Both the position numbers and the translations under genes were made by a program. 11,850 nt of DNA from Chloroflexi bacterium UBA4733 (GTDB lineage Bacteria; Chloroflexota; UBA4733): positions 1-11,850 of the forward strand of contig DHIZ01000122.1 of the NCBI GenBank assembly GCA_002404055.1, in the 5' to 3' direction. Numbering within the stretch: the stretch's first letter is position 1; each line of letters starts with the position of its first letter. The notes below the pieces were generated by a model. It made no database searches. It was not told the DNA's origin and saw only the letters and a program-made list of their open reading frames with translations. Positions 1-6,903 of the stretch are shown here, piece by piece.

Positions 1-91
1 GTTGTCGGCCGCCGCTGTGGGGGGGCGCAGCAGGCAGATGAGCTGCCCGCGCAGCGCTCGCAGCCGCACGGTGGGCAGGCGGGAGGTAATT

Positions 92-484
92 TCAGAACGG
101 CAGATCATTGCCGCTCACCACCTGTCCGTCAACGGCGTCGGCGGCTTCGCCGCTCGGGCGGCGGTCCAGCAGCACCACGTCGCTGGCGACGATCTCGGTA
201 CTGTGATGCTGCTGGCCGTCCTGGCCGGTCCAGCTGCGATAGCTCAGGCGGCCGGCGATGTAGACCAGGCGACCCCTGGCCAGGTACTGATTGGAAAACT
301 CCGCCAGCGCTCCGAAAGCCACGACACGGTGCCAATCGGGACCGGCGCTGTCCTCGCGCTTGCTCGTGCGGCGATCGGTGGCGAGGGAGAACGTGGTCAC
401 CGGTTGACCGTTCGCGGCGTAGCGCATCTCAGGTTCACGGCCTGTACGGCCAATTAACTGGACAAGATTGAGAGAATTTGCCAT
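92..484 (-). CDS. ssb: Single-stranded DNA-binding protein (SSB)
   Basis: Binds single-stranded DNA during replication, repair and recombination. The 130-aa product opens with MANSLNLVQLIGRTGREPEM, typical of bacterial SSB. An OB fold spans about residues 1-107, including the AGRL and EIVASDVVLL strands. It ends in NDLPF, an acidic-hydrophobic tip like the usual DDIPF that docks partner proteins. The linker between fold and tip is only about 20 residues, so the protein is shorter than the common 160-180 aa form. The start at 484 is preferred over an in-frame ATG at 529 because AAGGAG lies 7 nt upstream and the extra 15 residues are not SSB-like. It is the last complete gene of the minus-strand cluster, downstream of a Rad52-family gene, which suits an element-encoded SSB rather than the housekeeping copy. 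The family call is very secure; its status as a second copy is inference. Confidence 0.96.
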   Translation of the reverse strand: MANSLNLVQLIGRTGREPEMRYAANGQPVTTFSLATDRRTSKREDSAGPDWHRVVAFGALAEFSNQYLARGRLVYIAGRLSYRSWTGQDGQQHHSTEIVASDVVLLDRRPSGEAADAVDGQVVSGNDLPF

Positions 485-516
485 CGAAAAGCTCCTTGTC
501 ACTGCTCCGTTTCGCG

Positions 517-537
517 CCGGCGGGAACATCCCGCCGG
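517..537. repeat. Perfect 9-bp stem, 3-base loop hairpin between rad52-like gene and ssb
   Basis: CCGGCGGGA and TCCCGCCGG are perfect inverted arms around ACA. The hairpin sits in the 75-bp gap between the Rad52-like stop and the ssb start. No T-run follows on either strand, so it is not a standard intrinsic terminator. It could stabilise the downstream ssb message or mark a processing site, which is inference. Confidence 0.7.
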
Positions 538-559
538 GCGGCGCTGCGTTCGCCGCACC

Positions 560-1240
560 TCAGGCGGCGCGCTGGCGGCTCAACGCCTCTGCCATGGCCC
601 GCAATACCCGAGCGAGGTCGCCCGCCTCCAGGCTGGCGAAGGGTCGCCCGGCTTTGCGGGCGGCGTGCTCGCGCGTGGCCGCCGCATCCAGCCCGAATCG
701 GGCGCCGAGCGACAGCGTGGCGGCGCGCAACTCCTCGAGGGCACGCGCTCCGGCGACACGGGTGGGGTCGGCGCGGTCATACAAGCCGTTACCGAACTGC
801 TCGCCCAGTTGCCGCAGCGCCCGCTTCAGCCCATCCGTCACTGCCGCCTTGATCGCCGTGTCGTGGCTCTCCGGCGTGGCGTCTTCCGCGCAGCCACAGC
901 CTACGTCGGTCTTCGTCGGCCCCAGATGGACCTGGACGCGGACGGTGGCCCAGTAGAGATCCACCGTGTGGGTTTCGCCCGACTTGGGGTCAAGGCGGCG
1001 CAGTTCACGTGTCTGCACTGGCCCCAGCACCGCCGAGGACCACCCGCCGAAACCGAAGATGCGGTTGGCCTGGGTGATCGCCTGGTGTCCCTCCAGGTAG
1101 GGCAGCAGCTGGCCCTTGCTGCCATGGCGCCGGCAGACCAGCGCGGGATTGAGCGGCTGCCGCAGCAGCGCGACGATCGCCGCCGGCAGCGGATCGATCA
1201 CCGCTGGTGTGCTGCTGTCCGGCGGCAATGGTTCCGGCAT
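560..1240 (-). CDS. Rad52/Rad22-family single-strand annealing protein
   Basis: Members of this family (Pfam Rad52_Rad22, PF04098) anneal complementary single strands and support RecA-independent recombination, often in phages and plasmids. The 226-aa product carries the family core. Residues 48-68 hold YLEGHQAITQANRIFGFGGW, and residues 126-154 hold HDTAIKAAVTDGLKRALRQL followed by GEQFGNGLY. The C-terminal 70 residues are helical and Arg/Ala-rich. The start at 1240 has AAAGGAG 6 nt upstream. A longer version from the ATG at 1279 would overlap the primase stop as ATGA but has no ribosome site. It follows the primase gene by 35 bp and precedes ssb, its expected ssDNA partner. Family assignment is strong; its role in element recombination is inferred from the neighbours. 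Confidence 0.9.
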   Translation of the reverse strand: MPEPLPPDSSTPAVIDPLPAAIVALLRQPLNPALVCRRHGSKGQLLPYLEGHQAITQANRIFGFGGWSSAVLGPVQTRELRRLDPKSGETHTVDLYWATVRVQVHLGPTKTDVGCGCAEDATPESHDTAIKAAVTDGLKRALRQLGEQFGNGLYDRADPTRVAGARALEELRAATLSLGARFGLDAAATREHAARKAGRPFASLEAGDLARVLRAMAEALSRQRAA

Positions 1241-1246
1241 GCGTTG

Positions 1247-1253
1247 CTCCTTT
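1247..1253 (-). promoter_or_regulatory. Shine-Dalgarno site deciding the Rad52-like start
   Basis: AAAGGAG on the minus strand lies 6 nt before the ATG at 1240. It selects this start over the ATG at 1279, which overlaps the primase stop codon but lacks any purine-rich upstream site. Confidence 0.75.
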
Positions 1254-1275
1254 CTTGAGCCGACGTGGTCGCCGC

Positions 1276-2355
1276 TCATGCGGCACGAGCGCCGGCCGCT
1301 GGCGCCGCCGGCAGGCGAGACACGATCCCGGCGAAGATCGCCTGCCCATTCGGACAGCGGGCGAGCTCGGCGACATCCTTCACGCCGATTGGTAGGCTGA
1401 CCTGCTGCGTGCTCGGACCGAGCGCCTTCGCCAGATCGCCGGCCGCCGCCTGTCCGGCCTCGTCGTTGTCGAGGACCAGAGTGACGGTCTGGAAGCGATC
1501 AAGGGAGCGCAGCACTTCCGGTCGGACGTGGGTACCGACCAGGGCGAGCGCAGGGTAGTCCCACTGCCGGAGCAGCAGCCAGTCAAACGGCCCTTCGGTG
1601 AGAAAGACGACGGTTGCGCCGGCCGTGTCCTCCCAACCCAGCAGTGGCTTTGGTCCCGACAGGCCGAGGTAGCGGCGGCCGGCAGCGTCAGGAGCGATCG
1701 TGCGACCGATGAGCCAGATTGGTTGCCGGTTGCGCAACTCCGGTACGACCAGGCGGCCGGCCAGACGTTCGTGGCCGTCCCGGTCGAGCAAGCCCACCCG
1801 CCTGGCCGCGGCAACGGACAGCCCCTGACGCCGCAGCTCGGGCTGCAAGGTGTCCCCGACTGCGTAACCCAGGCGGTAGCGCACGATGGTGTCCCGCGTC
1901 AGGCCACGCTGCGCCACGTAGGCTCGGGCGCAGGGCGCAGTGAGCAACTGGTGGTGATACAGCGCCACTGCGGCGGCAACAGCGGCCCGTTCCGCCGTTT
2001 CCCAGGGCAGCGAGCGCCGGCGTGCCCCAGGCGAAACGCTGTTCCGCCCGGTCGCTCCGCAGGTCGTGGTCGCCGGCCGTGGCGGCGCGCCTGCCAGCAG
2101 TTCGACGGCGCGGCGGAAATCGATCCCCTCCATCCGCTGGACGAAGTCCAGCACGTCACCGTGGGCGCGACAGCCGAAGCAGTGAAAATGGTCGTCGCGT
2201 GGATCGACCAGCAGGCTGGGCTCGTGATCGTCGTGGAAGGGGCAGCAGCCCAGCAGCACCCAGCCGCCCGGACGGAGCGCCACCCCATAGCCGGCCACGA
2301 CAGCGGGCAGGGGATGGGCGCGTTTCAACTCGGCCAGCTCACTCCGCGAGCGCAT
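1276..2355 (-). CDS. DnaG-like primase with CHC2 zinc finger and TOPRIM domain, short form
   Basis: Probably synthesises RNA primers on single-stranded DNA. A CHC2-type zinc site is visible at C38, H41, C59 and C62 (CPFH ... CFGC). The RNA-polymerase core region includes GRLVVPELRNRQPIWLIGR at 200-218. The TOPRIM motifs follow: E254 in TEGPFD, D296 and D298 in LDNDEAG, and a KDVAE segment at 326. At 359 aa it is far shorter than cellular DnaG (about 600 aa) and has no room for the C-terminal DnaB-binding domain, as in plasmid or phage primases. The ATG at 2355 has GGAGG 9 nt upstream and follows the helicase stop by 18 bp, so co-transcription is likely. The adjacent helicase is a UvrD type, not a DnaB type. 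The family call is strong; the element-specific role is inferred. Confidence 0.92.
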   Translation of the reverse strand: MRSRSELAELKRAHPLPAVVAGYGVALRPGGWVLLGCCPFHDDHEPSLLVDPRDDHFHCFGCRAHGDVLDFVQRMEGIDFRRAVELLAGAPPRPATTTCGATGRNSVSPGARRRSLPWETAERAAVAAAVALYHHQLLTAPCARAYVAQRGLTRDTIVRYRLGYAVGDTLQPELRRQGLSVAAARRVGLLDRDGHERLAGRLVVPELRNRQPIWLIGRTIAPDAAGRRYLGLSGPKPLLGWEDTAGATVVFLTEGPFDWLLLRQWDYPALALVGTHVRPEVLRSLDRFQTVTLVLDNDEAGQAAAGDLAKALGPSTQQVSLPIGVKDVAELARCPNGQAIFAGIVSRLPAAPAAGARAA

Positions 2356-2373
2356 GACGCTGCGCCTCCGTGC

Positions 2374-3801
2374 TCACGCCGCCCGCGCGAGCAAGCCGGC
2401 CGGCAACCCCGTCAGAAAGCGGGAGGGGCGGCAAAGGAGGCGCCGGTGGGTACCCGCGCCGACGCCCGCAGGGCGGCCGTGGTGCTGCCGCCGCTGCCGG
2501 CAGCAGGTCAGGTACAAGCGCATGCGTGGCCGCGTGACCGCCACGAAGGCCAGTCGCAGTTCCGCGAGCAGGTCTTCCTCTGCGCCGCTCTCGATAGCGT
2601 GGTAGTGCGGCAGGAGCCGTTCCTCCATACCCACCAGGAACACCACCGGCCACTCCGCGCCCTTGGCCTGATGGATCGTGGAGAGCCAAACGGTCGCCTC
2701 TTCGGCAGCGTGCTGGACGGGCGCCCCGGCTTGACGGAGCGTTCGCGCCAGGACCTCGCGCTGCTGGTTGAGGCGGTACAGCACGGCGATCTCGCCCGCA
2801 TGGGCGACCGCGCTCGTCCGCAGCAGTCGCCGGATCTCGGCGGCGACGAAGCCGGCCTCGTCCTCCTCATCCGTGGCGACGAAGACCCGGACCGGCTCTC
2901 CCGGCGAGTTCGTCGTCCAAAGCGGACCCTCCGCGCCGAGCGGCGCCCCAAGCGCGTTGGCGAAGGCAACGATCTGGCCGCTGGAGCGGAAGTTCTGCGC
3001 CAGACGCACGACCCGGCGTTCCGGGAACTCCACGCCAAAGCGCTGGAGCACTTGGCCATCCGCTCCTCGCCAGGCGTAAATTGATTGTCGGGGATCCCCC
3101 ACCAGCACCAGCTGGCGGTGCGTCGCGGCAAGTTGCTGGACGAGCCGGTATTGGGCGAGACAGCAATCCTGGGCCTCGTCACAGAGGATCACCTGGTAGC
3201 GGTCACGCACCAGCCGCAGCGTCTCCGGCTGTTCCCGGAACAGGCGCAAGGGCCAGGTGAGCATCGCCGGATAGTCCACCGCCCCGTACCGTCGGAGCAG
3301 GCCTTCATAGGCGGTCAGCAGCGCCGACCACGGGGGAATCGCCGGGACGCCGTCCTCGCTGCGGCGAAGCTGCTCCAGACTGGCGGCCAGTTCGGCCGGC
3401 GACCAGCGCGTGAGGTCCAGGCCCACGTCGTGCGCGGCACTGTGCAGGAGCTGCGTCGCCTGGCTGCTGGTGAGCACCGAGACCGCTCCCGGCGCCAAAC
3501 CGAGCGCCGCAGGCCACTGGCGGATCAGGCGCAGTCCCAGGGAGTGGAAGGTCGCCACGTCTACGCGCTGTCCTGGCTCGTCGAGCACCCGGACCAGGCG
3601 GGCGCGCAGTTCCTGCGCCGCCCTGGCGGCGAAGGTCAGGGCTAGGACGTGCTGCGCCGGAATCCCCCGCCGCCTGATCAAGTAGGCGACGCGGGCCGCC
3701 AGCACCAGGGTCTTGCCGCTGCCCGGCCCGGCCACGATCAAGAGCGGGCCGGGCGGAGCGCCAACGGCGGCCTGTTGCTCGGTGGTCAGCCCTGGCAGCA
3801 C
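2374..3801 (-). CDS. UvrD/PcrA-type superfamily 1 DNA helicase, compact
   Basis: An ATP-driven 3'-5' type helicase. From the GTG start at 3801 the 475-aa product shows, in order, LTTEQQAAV (Q motif), VAGPGSGKT at 23-31 (Walker A), TFAARAAQEL at 56-65, TFHSLGLRL at 84-92, DEAQD at 208-212 (Walker B), GDPRQSIYAWRGA at 235-247, QNFRSS at 269-274, STIHQAKGAEW at 374-384 and AFVAVTRPR at 418-426. It is much shorter than UvrD/PcrA (about 720 aa), with reduced 1B and 2B insertions. The frame is open back to 4155, but that stretch is read in another frame by the 115-aa gene and is not helicase-like. The GTG has GGAGG 10 nt upstream, follows the Q motif closely and overlaps the upstream gene by 16 bp, suggesting coupling. 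The last 40 residues are Arg-rich and unassigned. Confidence 0.93.
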   Translation of the reverse strand: MLPGLTTEQQAAVGAPPGPLLIVAGPGSGKTLVLAARVAYLIRRRGIPAQHVLALTFAARAAQELRARLVRVLDEPGQRVDVATFHSLGLRLIRQWPAALGLAPGAVSVLTSSQATQLLHSAAHDVGLDLTRWSPAELAASLEQLRRSEDGVPAIPPWSALLTAYEGLLRRYGAVDYPAMLTWPLRLFREQPETLRLVRDRYQVILCDEAQDCCLAQYRLVQQLAATHRQLVLVGDPRQSIYAWRGADGQVLQRFGVEFPERRVVRLAQNFRSSGQIVAFANALGAPLGAEGPLWTTNSPGEPVRVFVATDEEDEAGFVAAEIRRLLRTSAVAHAGEIAVLYRLNQQREVLARTLRQAGAPVQHAAEEATVWLSTIHQAKGAEWPVVFLVGMEERLLPHYHAIESGAEEDLLAELRLAFVAVTRPRMRLYLTCCRQRRQHHGRPAGVGAGTHRRLLCRPSRFLTGLPAGLLARAA

Positions 3802-4133
3802 GGGTCCGGCCCCTCCGGTGTGCCATCCAGCTCCTGCCAGCGCAGATACAGCGCCGCAGCGCGGATCGACCAGGCGGGTACCCGCTTGCGGGTGCTGTTC
3901 CCGGCGCCCGTCCCATCGAGCAGGCTGCGGATACAGGCCAGATCCTCGGCCTGGGACATGTCGTTGCCGCGCAGCAACTCCCAGCGCGTGGGATAGCGGC
4001 GCAGCCGGGCGAGCGTTGCGTACAGGGCAGCCTCCACGTAAACCCGGGGGTAGCCATTGCGCAGCACCAGGGCGTGCTGCCCATGCCAGCCTTCGACCTG
4101 CAGACGATAGAAATACCTGCGACGAGCATCCAT
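3786..4133 (-). CDS. Small protein of unknown function upstream of the helicase
   Basis: I do not recognise this 115-aa protein. It is basic in the first half, with aromatic residues in MDARRRYFYRLQVEGWHG, then VYVEAALYATLARLRRYPTR, an acidic-helical centre (SQAEDLACIRSLLDG) and AAALYLRWQELDG near the end. There is no signal peptide, membrane segment or zinc motif; two cysteines occur next to each other near the C-terminus. AAGGAG lies 5 nt before the ATG at 4133. It overlaps the helicase start by 16 bp in another frame, so it is probably co-translated with it and may act in the same replication module. That it is real is supported by the ribosome site, the coding-like composition and the position; its function is open. 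Confidence 0.72.
   Translation of the reverse strand: MDARRRYFYRLQVEGWHGQHALVLRNGYPRVYVEAALYATLARLRRYPTRWELLRGNDMSQAEDLACIRSLLDGTGAGNSTRKRVPAWSIRAAALYLRWQELDGTPEGPDPCCQG
3812..3816 (-). promoter_or_regulatory. Shine-Dalgarno site supporting the GTG start of the helicase
   Basis: GGAGG on the minus strand lies 10 nt upstream of the GTG at 3801, inside the end of the upstream 115-aa gene. It supports starting the helicase just before LPGLTTEQQ rather than at the far upstream in-frame codons. Confidence 0.55.
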
Positions 4134-4190
4134 GCGGTTCTCCTTGCCGAGTCAAGTCCTCACCTCCTGACTGATCGCGCCCGGCCGCAG

Positions 4191-4220
4191 CCCTCGGAGC
4201 AGGCGCGCTCGCTCCGGGGG
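4191..4220. repeat. Inverted repeat in the 111-bp gap upstream of the 115-aa gene
   Basis: CCCTCGGAGC and GCTCCGGGGG form a 10-bp stem with one mismatch around a 10-base GC-rich loop. There is no T-run on the minus strand after it, so termination is doubtful. It may set mRNA boundaries between the coiled-coil gene and the helicase/primase genes. Confidence 0.4.
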
Positions 4221-4244
4221 CCGATGACCATGCGACGTCGACCT

Positions 4245-5333
4245 TCAGTGGCCGGCAGCGCGCAACGGACGGGCCTGGCGCAGGAAGGCCTCGGGGACCG
4301 GGCTGCCCGGCGCCCAGTCGCGGGCGCCGAGCGCGCTCACGACGCGATAGCAGCCTTCCTGCTCGCGCGCCACCACGACGCCGTGGGCGGGCGCGGGCAG
4401 GTAGCGCAGCAGCGGCGCGGTGACGCCGCGCGCCTGGCAGAGGCGGGCGCAGGCCGCCGCCCAGACGCCGCTGATCTGGTGCAGCAGGTCCTGCGGCAAG
4501 CCCTGGAGGTCCAGCCCCTCCAACCGGGCCACGGCTTCGGCCGGCGTCTGGCGATAGGCGCGGCGCGCCGCGCGTAGCGCCTCGTCGGCAGCGCTGATCT
4601 TGACCGCCTGCGCCCGCTGCCGGATGATGTGCTGGAAGGAAGTGACATCAGCGCTGTCGGGGTTGTCTTTGGCAAGTGGCCCCAACATCGCCTCAGCTTC
4701 CTGAAACCGGCCCGCCGCCAGTACCGCGTGTACGGTGGCGAGGCTATCCTGTAGCCGCTGAGTGCGTTCCGCCTCGGCGGCTGCGGCGTCTTGGCGCGTT
4801 GCCTCCTGCCGGCGCTCTTCCAGGAGCCGCTGGAGCACCGGCTGGGCGAGCAGTCGCTCGGTCTCCTCCTGCCGTTGCGCCAGCAGACGAGAGGCGTGCG
4901 TTTCGACCTGGGCTGCCGTTTGGGCGACGGCGCCGGCCGCGACGCCCGCTTCCTCGGTGAAGGCGGCGGTCGCCAGAGTGTCCGCGTCCCGCCGCACCTG
5001 CTGGGCCTGGGCGAGGGCCTCCTCGGCCTCCTGTTGCCGGCCGACGAGCGTGTCGTAGGCTGCCAGTTGACCAAGGGCGACGGTTCGCGCCTCCTGGTCC
5101 CGCGCCGTCGCGGTGGCCAGAGCGGCGCTCGCCGCCTGAAGTTCCGCCAGCAGCGTGGGGAGATCCACCGCCGGCATCGCGGCGTCCTGGTCGGCGATGA
5201 TGTCGAGCGTGGTCGTCAACACGTCGACCGGGGCTGGTGCAGACGCTGCTGTCGGCTCTTCCTCGACCGGAAGCTCGTCGAGCAGTTGCGCGAGGTCAGC
5301 AAGACTCCGGAACACGACTTTTGCTTGTGCCAT
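4245..5333 (-). CDS. Coiled-coil protein of unknown function
   Basis: No family is recognised. The 362-aa product starts with MAQAKVVFRSLADLAQLLDE, then has an acidic, Ala/Pro-rich linker (residues 20-36). A long Ala/Glu/Gln/Arg-rich helical stretch follows (about 60-195, for example QRQEETERLLAQPVLQRLLE), which should form a coiled coil. Residues 197-230 (HAVLAAGRFQEAEAMLGPLA) look like a single TPR-like helical hairpin. The end (310-345) is a small beta-like segment around YLPAPAHGVVVAREQEG. There are no membrane segments and no ATPase motifs, so it is not an SMC protein by itself. The start at 5333 is the first codon giving typical composition; the upstream purine site (GAAAGG, about 10 nt) is modest. 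It sits inside the replication-type cluster and may be a scaffold or DNA-organising partner, which is a guess. Confidence 0.75.
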   Translation of the reverse strand: MAQAKVVFRSLADLAQLLDELPVEEEPTAASAPAPVDVLTTTLDIIADQDAAMPAVDLPTLLAELQAASAALATATARDQEARTVALGQLAAYDTLVGRQQEAEEALAQAQQVRRDADTLATAAFTEEAGVAAGAVAQTAAQVETHASRLLAQRQEETERLLAQPVLQRLLEERRQEATRQDAAAAEAERTQRLQDSLATVHAVLAAGRFQEAEAMLGPLAKDNPDSADVTSFQHIIRQRAQAVKISAADEALRAARRAYRQTPAEAVARLEGLDLQGLPQDLLHQISGVWAAACARLCQARGVTAPLLRYLPAPAHGVVVAREQEGCYRVVSALGARDWAPGSPVPEAFLRQARPLRAAGH

Positions 5334-5435
5334 GGGATTGGCGCCTTTCTCAATACTAAGTGAGCAGTGGAGTGGTGGAGCGACGGCAGCCTGCCCGCAA
5401 TCTGCCGTCACGCTGAACCCGCGTCGAGCCTTCCC

Positions 5436-5909
5436 TCACATGGGAACGCCGTTGCGCGCCGCGCCGAGCTCCGTGAACAACGCCTCCAGCCCGGCGGCAT
5501 TCGGCGTGGGCTCGTGGAGCGAGACGTATTCGTCCACGAGCGCGGCCAGCAACTCGTCGACGGTCAAGCGGTGCTCACCCAGGGTGAGCGCCAGCCGGAT
5601 GACGGTGGCCGGGGTCCCGTCCGGACGCTGGTGAACCATATGGCAACCGGCGCGCTGTCCACCGTCCAGCCGTTCCTGGACGACAACGGTGAGCGGTTGC
5701 GGGCCGAAGGTGCGCTGGAGTTGGCGCACTCCGCCCTGAAGGCGGCGCTGCAGACGATGGCGCTGGCGCCGATCGGCGATCACCACGATGATCGACACCG
5801 GCATGGCCTGAGGGACCAGCCGGCGCCAGACACGGCACGCTACCCGGCCGCCGACCGCCTGCCCAACGGCAACGAGCCGGTGCAGCCCCGAGGGATAACG
5901 CTGGGACAT
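5436..5909 (-). CDS. Unknown protein, first gene of the DNA-metabolism cluster
   Basis: A 157-aa protein that I cannot assign. It has an Arg-rich N-terminal half (residues 45-66, RQRHRLQRRLQGGVRQLQR) after a short hydrophobic strand (PVSIIVVIAD). A strand-rich centre (PLTVVVQERL, ATVIRLALTL) is followed by a helical acidic end (LTVDELLAALVDEYVSLHEP). There is no signal peptide or metal-binding pattern. AAAGGAG lies 8 nt before the ATG at 5909, so this start is preferred. The frame is open upstream to a GTG at 6011, which would add 34 residues, but those pass through a stem-loop and look non-coding. It precedes the coiled-coil gene by 102 bp. Confidence 0.7.
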   Translation of the reverse strand: MSQRYPSGLHRLVAVGQAVGGRVACRVWRRLVPQAMPVSIIVVIADRRQRHRLQRRLQGGVRQLQRTFGPQPLTVVVQERLDGGQRAGCHMVHQRPDGTPATVIRLALTLGEHRLTVDELLAALVDEYVSLHEPTPNAAGLEALFTELGAARNGVPM

Positions 5910-5935
5910 CTGACCTTCTCCTTTCTGAAATGACT

Positions 5936-5963
5936 GCTGCCGAGCGCATGAACGCTCGGCAGC
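5936..5963. repeat. Perfect 11-bp inverted repeat in the leader of the 157-aa gene
   Basis: GCTGCCGAGCG and CGCTCGGCAGC flank the 6-base loop CATGAA. On the minus strand the hairpin ends 11 nt before the Shine-Dalgarno site of the 5909 start. There is no T-run after it, so it is more like a leader structure or an operator than a terminator. Confidence 0.75.
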
Positions 5964-5977
5964 ACCACAGCACGTCG

Positions 5978-6004
5978 CTGCGAGGCGGACCAACCGGCTC
6001 GCAG
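5978..6004. repeat. Second stem-loop in the same leader
   Basis: CTGCGAG and CTCGCAG pair across a 13-base loop, 14 bp beyond the 5936-5963 hairpin. The two form a tandem pair of stems upstream of the cluster's first gene. The pairing is seen directly; any regulatory role is inference. Confidence 0.5.
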
Positions 6005-6025
6005 GCTTCACCGCGAAGGACAGCG

Positions 6026-6033
6026 CCTCCTTT
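6026..6033 (-). promoter_or_regulatory. Perfect Shine-Dalgarno-like sequence without an obvious gene
   Basis: AAAGGAGG reads on the minus strand, but the nearest usable codon in a gene frame is the GTG at 6011, 14 nt away and in frame with the 157-aa gene. It could drive an N-terminally extended form, a leader peptide, or be a remnant of a lost gene start. Confidence 0.35.
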
Positions 6034-6534
6034 CTCGCGCACGCCCACTACCGCGACCGCGCGGCAGCGCCGGTGTCGGACCGGCAGGCGGCATATCGCC
6101 TCGCACGCCTACGAGCAGGAGGAAGAGCTGGGGTGAAAGGTTGGGGGATGCGGAGGGGACCTCAGTCGCAGACCATCCTGCCGGCGCTGAGCAAACAACA
6201 CTGGCGGCAGGGGCGACGTGGTGGAACAGGGCGCCCGGCGGGCGTTCTGTCGGCACGCTCCGCGAGCGCGACGTCGCCTTTCCGCCGGCTGGCGCTACAT
6301 CGCTGCCTGGCAAGGAGCAGCTGGCCGTTGTCGCTGGACTGTTCTGGACACGGGCGCGCCGCTCCGACCGCCAGTGTGGTGCGGCCGACGTTTACCGGGC
6401 AATCAGGCCGTGGGTGGTCGTTAAGACCGCAACTGGATCTGGCGCGAGCGAGCGTGCTGGGGACGTGTCGGTCAGCGCTGGAGGCGCGCTGACGAACTCG
6501 AAGCGCGGCCCGGGCGCGTCAGGGTCGCCAAGGT

Positions 6535-6903
6535 TTACCTTCCCACCCGTACCGCGGCCGTCGCCTCTTGCACCAGCCGCAGCAGATCGGGCTGCTGGTG
6601 TTCCTCTGCAAGCGCCTGCCAGTCTTGCAGGGAGGCGGCAACGGCACGGTCGCCGTTGCGGCGTGCGACGGCCTGCATGATCTCTTCGATCCACAGCCCG
6701 GTTTCCGCTGCCAGTTCCGAGTAGGTCGCCTCCTCGCGCAGCCAGCGCTCGGCAGCGTCGTCCAGCAACACCTGGCGCGTCACCGCCTCCACTGCCCTGG
6801 ACAGGAAGGCGCCCGGCGCCTGATGGGTCAGGCGGGCCGCACGCTCCACACGCTGGACAGCGGGAGCGTCGAGCTCAATCGTGACGACTTGCTTCTCATC
6901 CAT
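6535..6903 (-). CDS. Putative antitoxin with ribbon-helix-helix-like N-terminus
   Basis: A 122-aa acidic, mostly helical protein. The N-terminus, VTIELDAPAVQRVERAARLT followed by HQAPGAFLSRAVEAV, has the strand-helix-helix pattern of RHH DNA-binding antitoxins. The middle (TYSELAAETGLWIEEIMQAV) resembles the segment in PIN-associated antitoxins that blocks the toxin. The ATG at 6903 has GGAGG 6 nt upstream and overlaps the end of the PIN gene by 8 bp, so the two are translationally coupled. The order is toxin first, antitoxin second, the reverse of classical VapBC. It probably binds and neutralises the PIN protein and represses the operon. The pairing is well supported by overlap; the exact family is not named. 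Confidence 0.75.
   Translation of the reverse strand: MDEKQVVTIELDAPAVQRVERAARLTHQAPGAFLSRAVEAVTRQVLLDDAAERWLREEATYSELAAETGLWIEEIMQAVARRNGDRAVAASLQDWQALAEEHQQPDLLRLVQEATAAVRVGR

Larger units (their letters stand above)
5964..6534. other. Gene-poor spacer between the DNA-metabolism cluster and the toxin-antitoxin pair
   Basis: About 570 bases with open frames on both strands, none giving a protein-like product with a ribosome site. It holds the leader stem at 5978-6004, a short CCGGT/ACCGG stem near 6070-6084, and a purine-rich G-tract stretch at about 6112-6160. No tRNA-like cloverleaf or clear promoter was found. The promoter of the downstream minus-strand cluster should lie here but I could not place it. 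Confidence 0.5.

Noticed and set aside
1..91. Open minus-strand frame to the window edge after ssb, with a possible GTG start at 69
   Set aside because: No ribosome site and too short to show any family; could be the next gene of the cluster but cannot be supported.
1241..1279. Longer Rad52-like start at 1279 overlapping the primase stop as ATGA
   Set aside because: Tempting as coupling, but there is no ribosome site and the added residues are not family-like; AAAGGAG supports the start at 1240.
1528..3084. 518-aa plus-strand open frame
   Set aside because: Antisense shadow of the primase and helicase genes, whose catalytic motifs are intact on the minus strand.
3802..4155. N-terminal extension of the helicase frame up to 4155
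   Set aside because: It lies over the 115-aa gene in another frame, has no helicase-like content, and the GTG at 3801 fits the Q motif and a GGAGG site.
6008..6680. Long plus- and minus-strand open frames in the spacer (for example 6141-6680 plus, 6008-6313 minus)
   Set aside because: Compositionally biased Arg/Ala/Pro/Ser-rich translations without motifs, overlapping each other and the antitoxin; typical of high-GC shadow frames.
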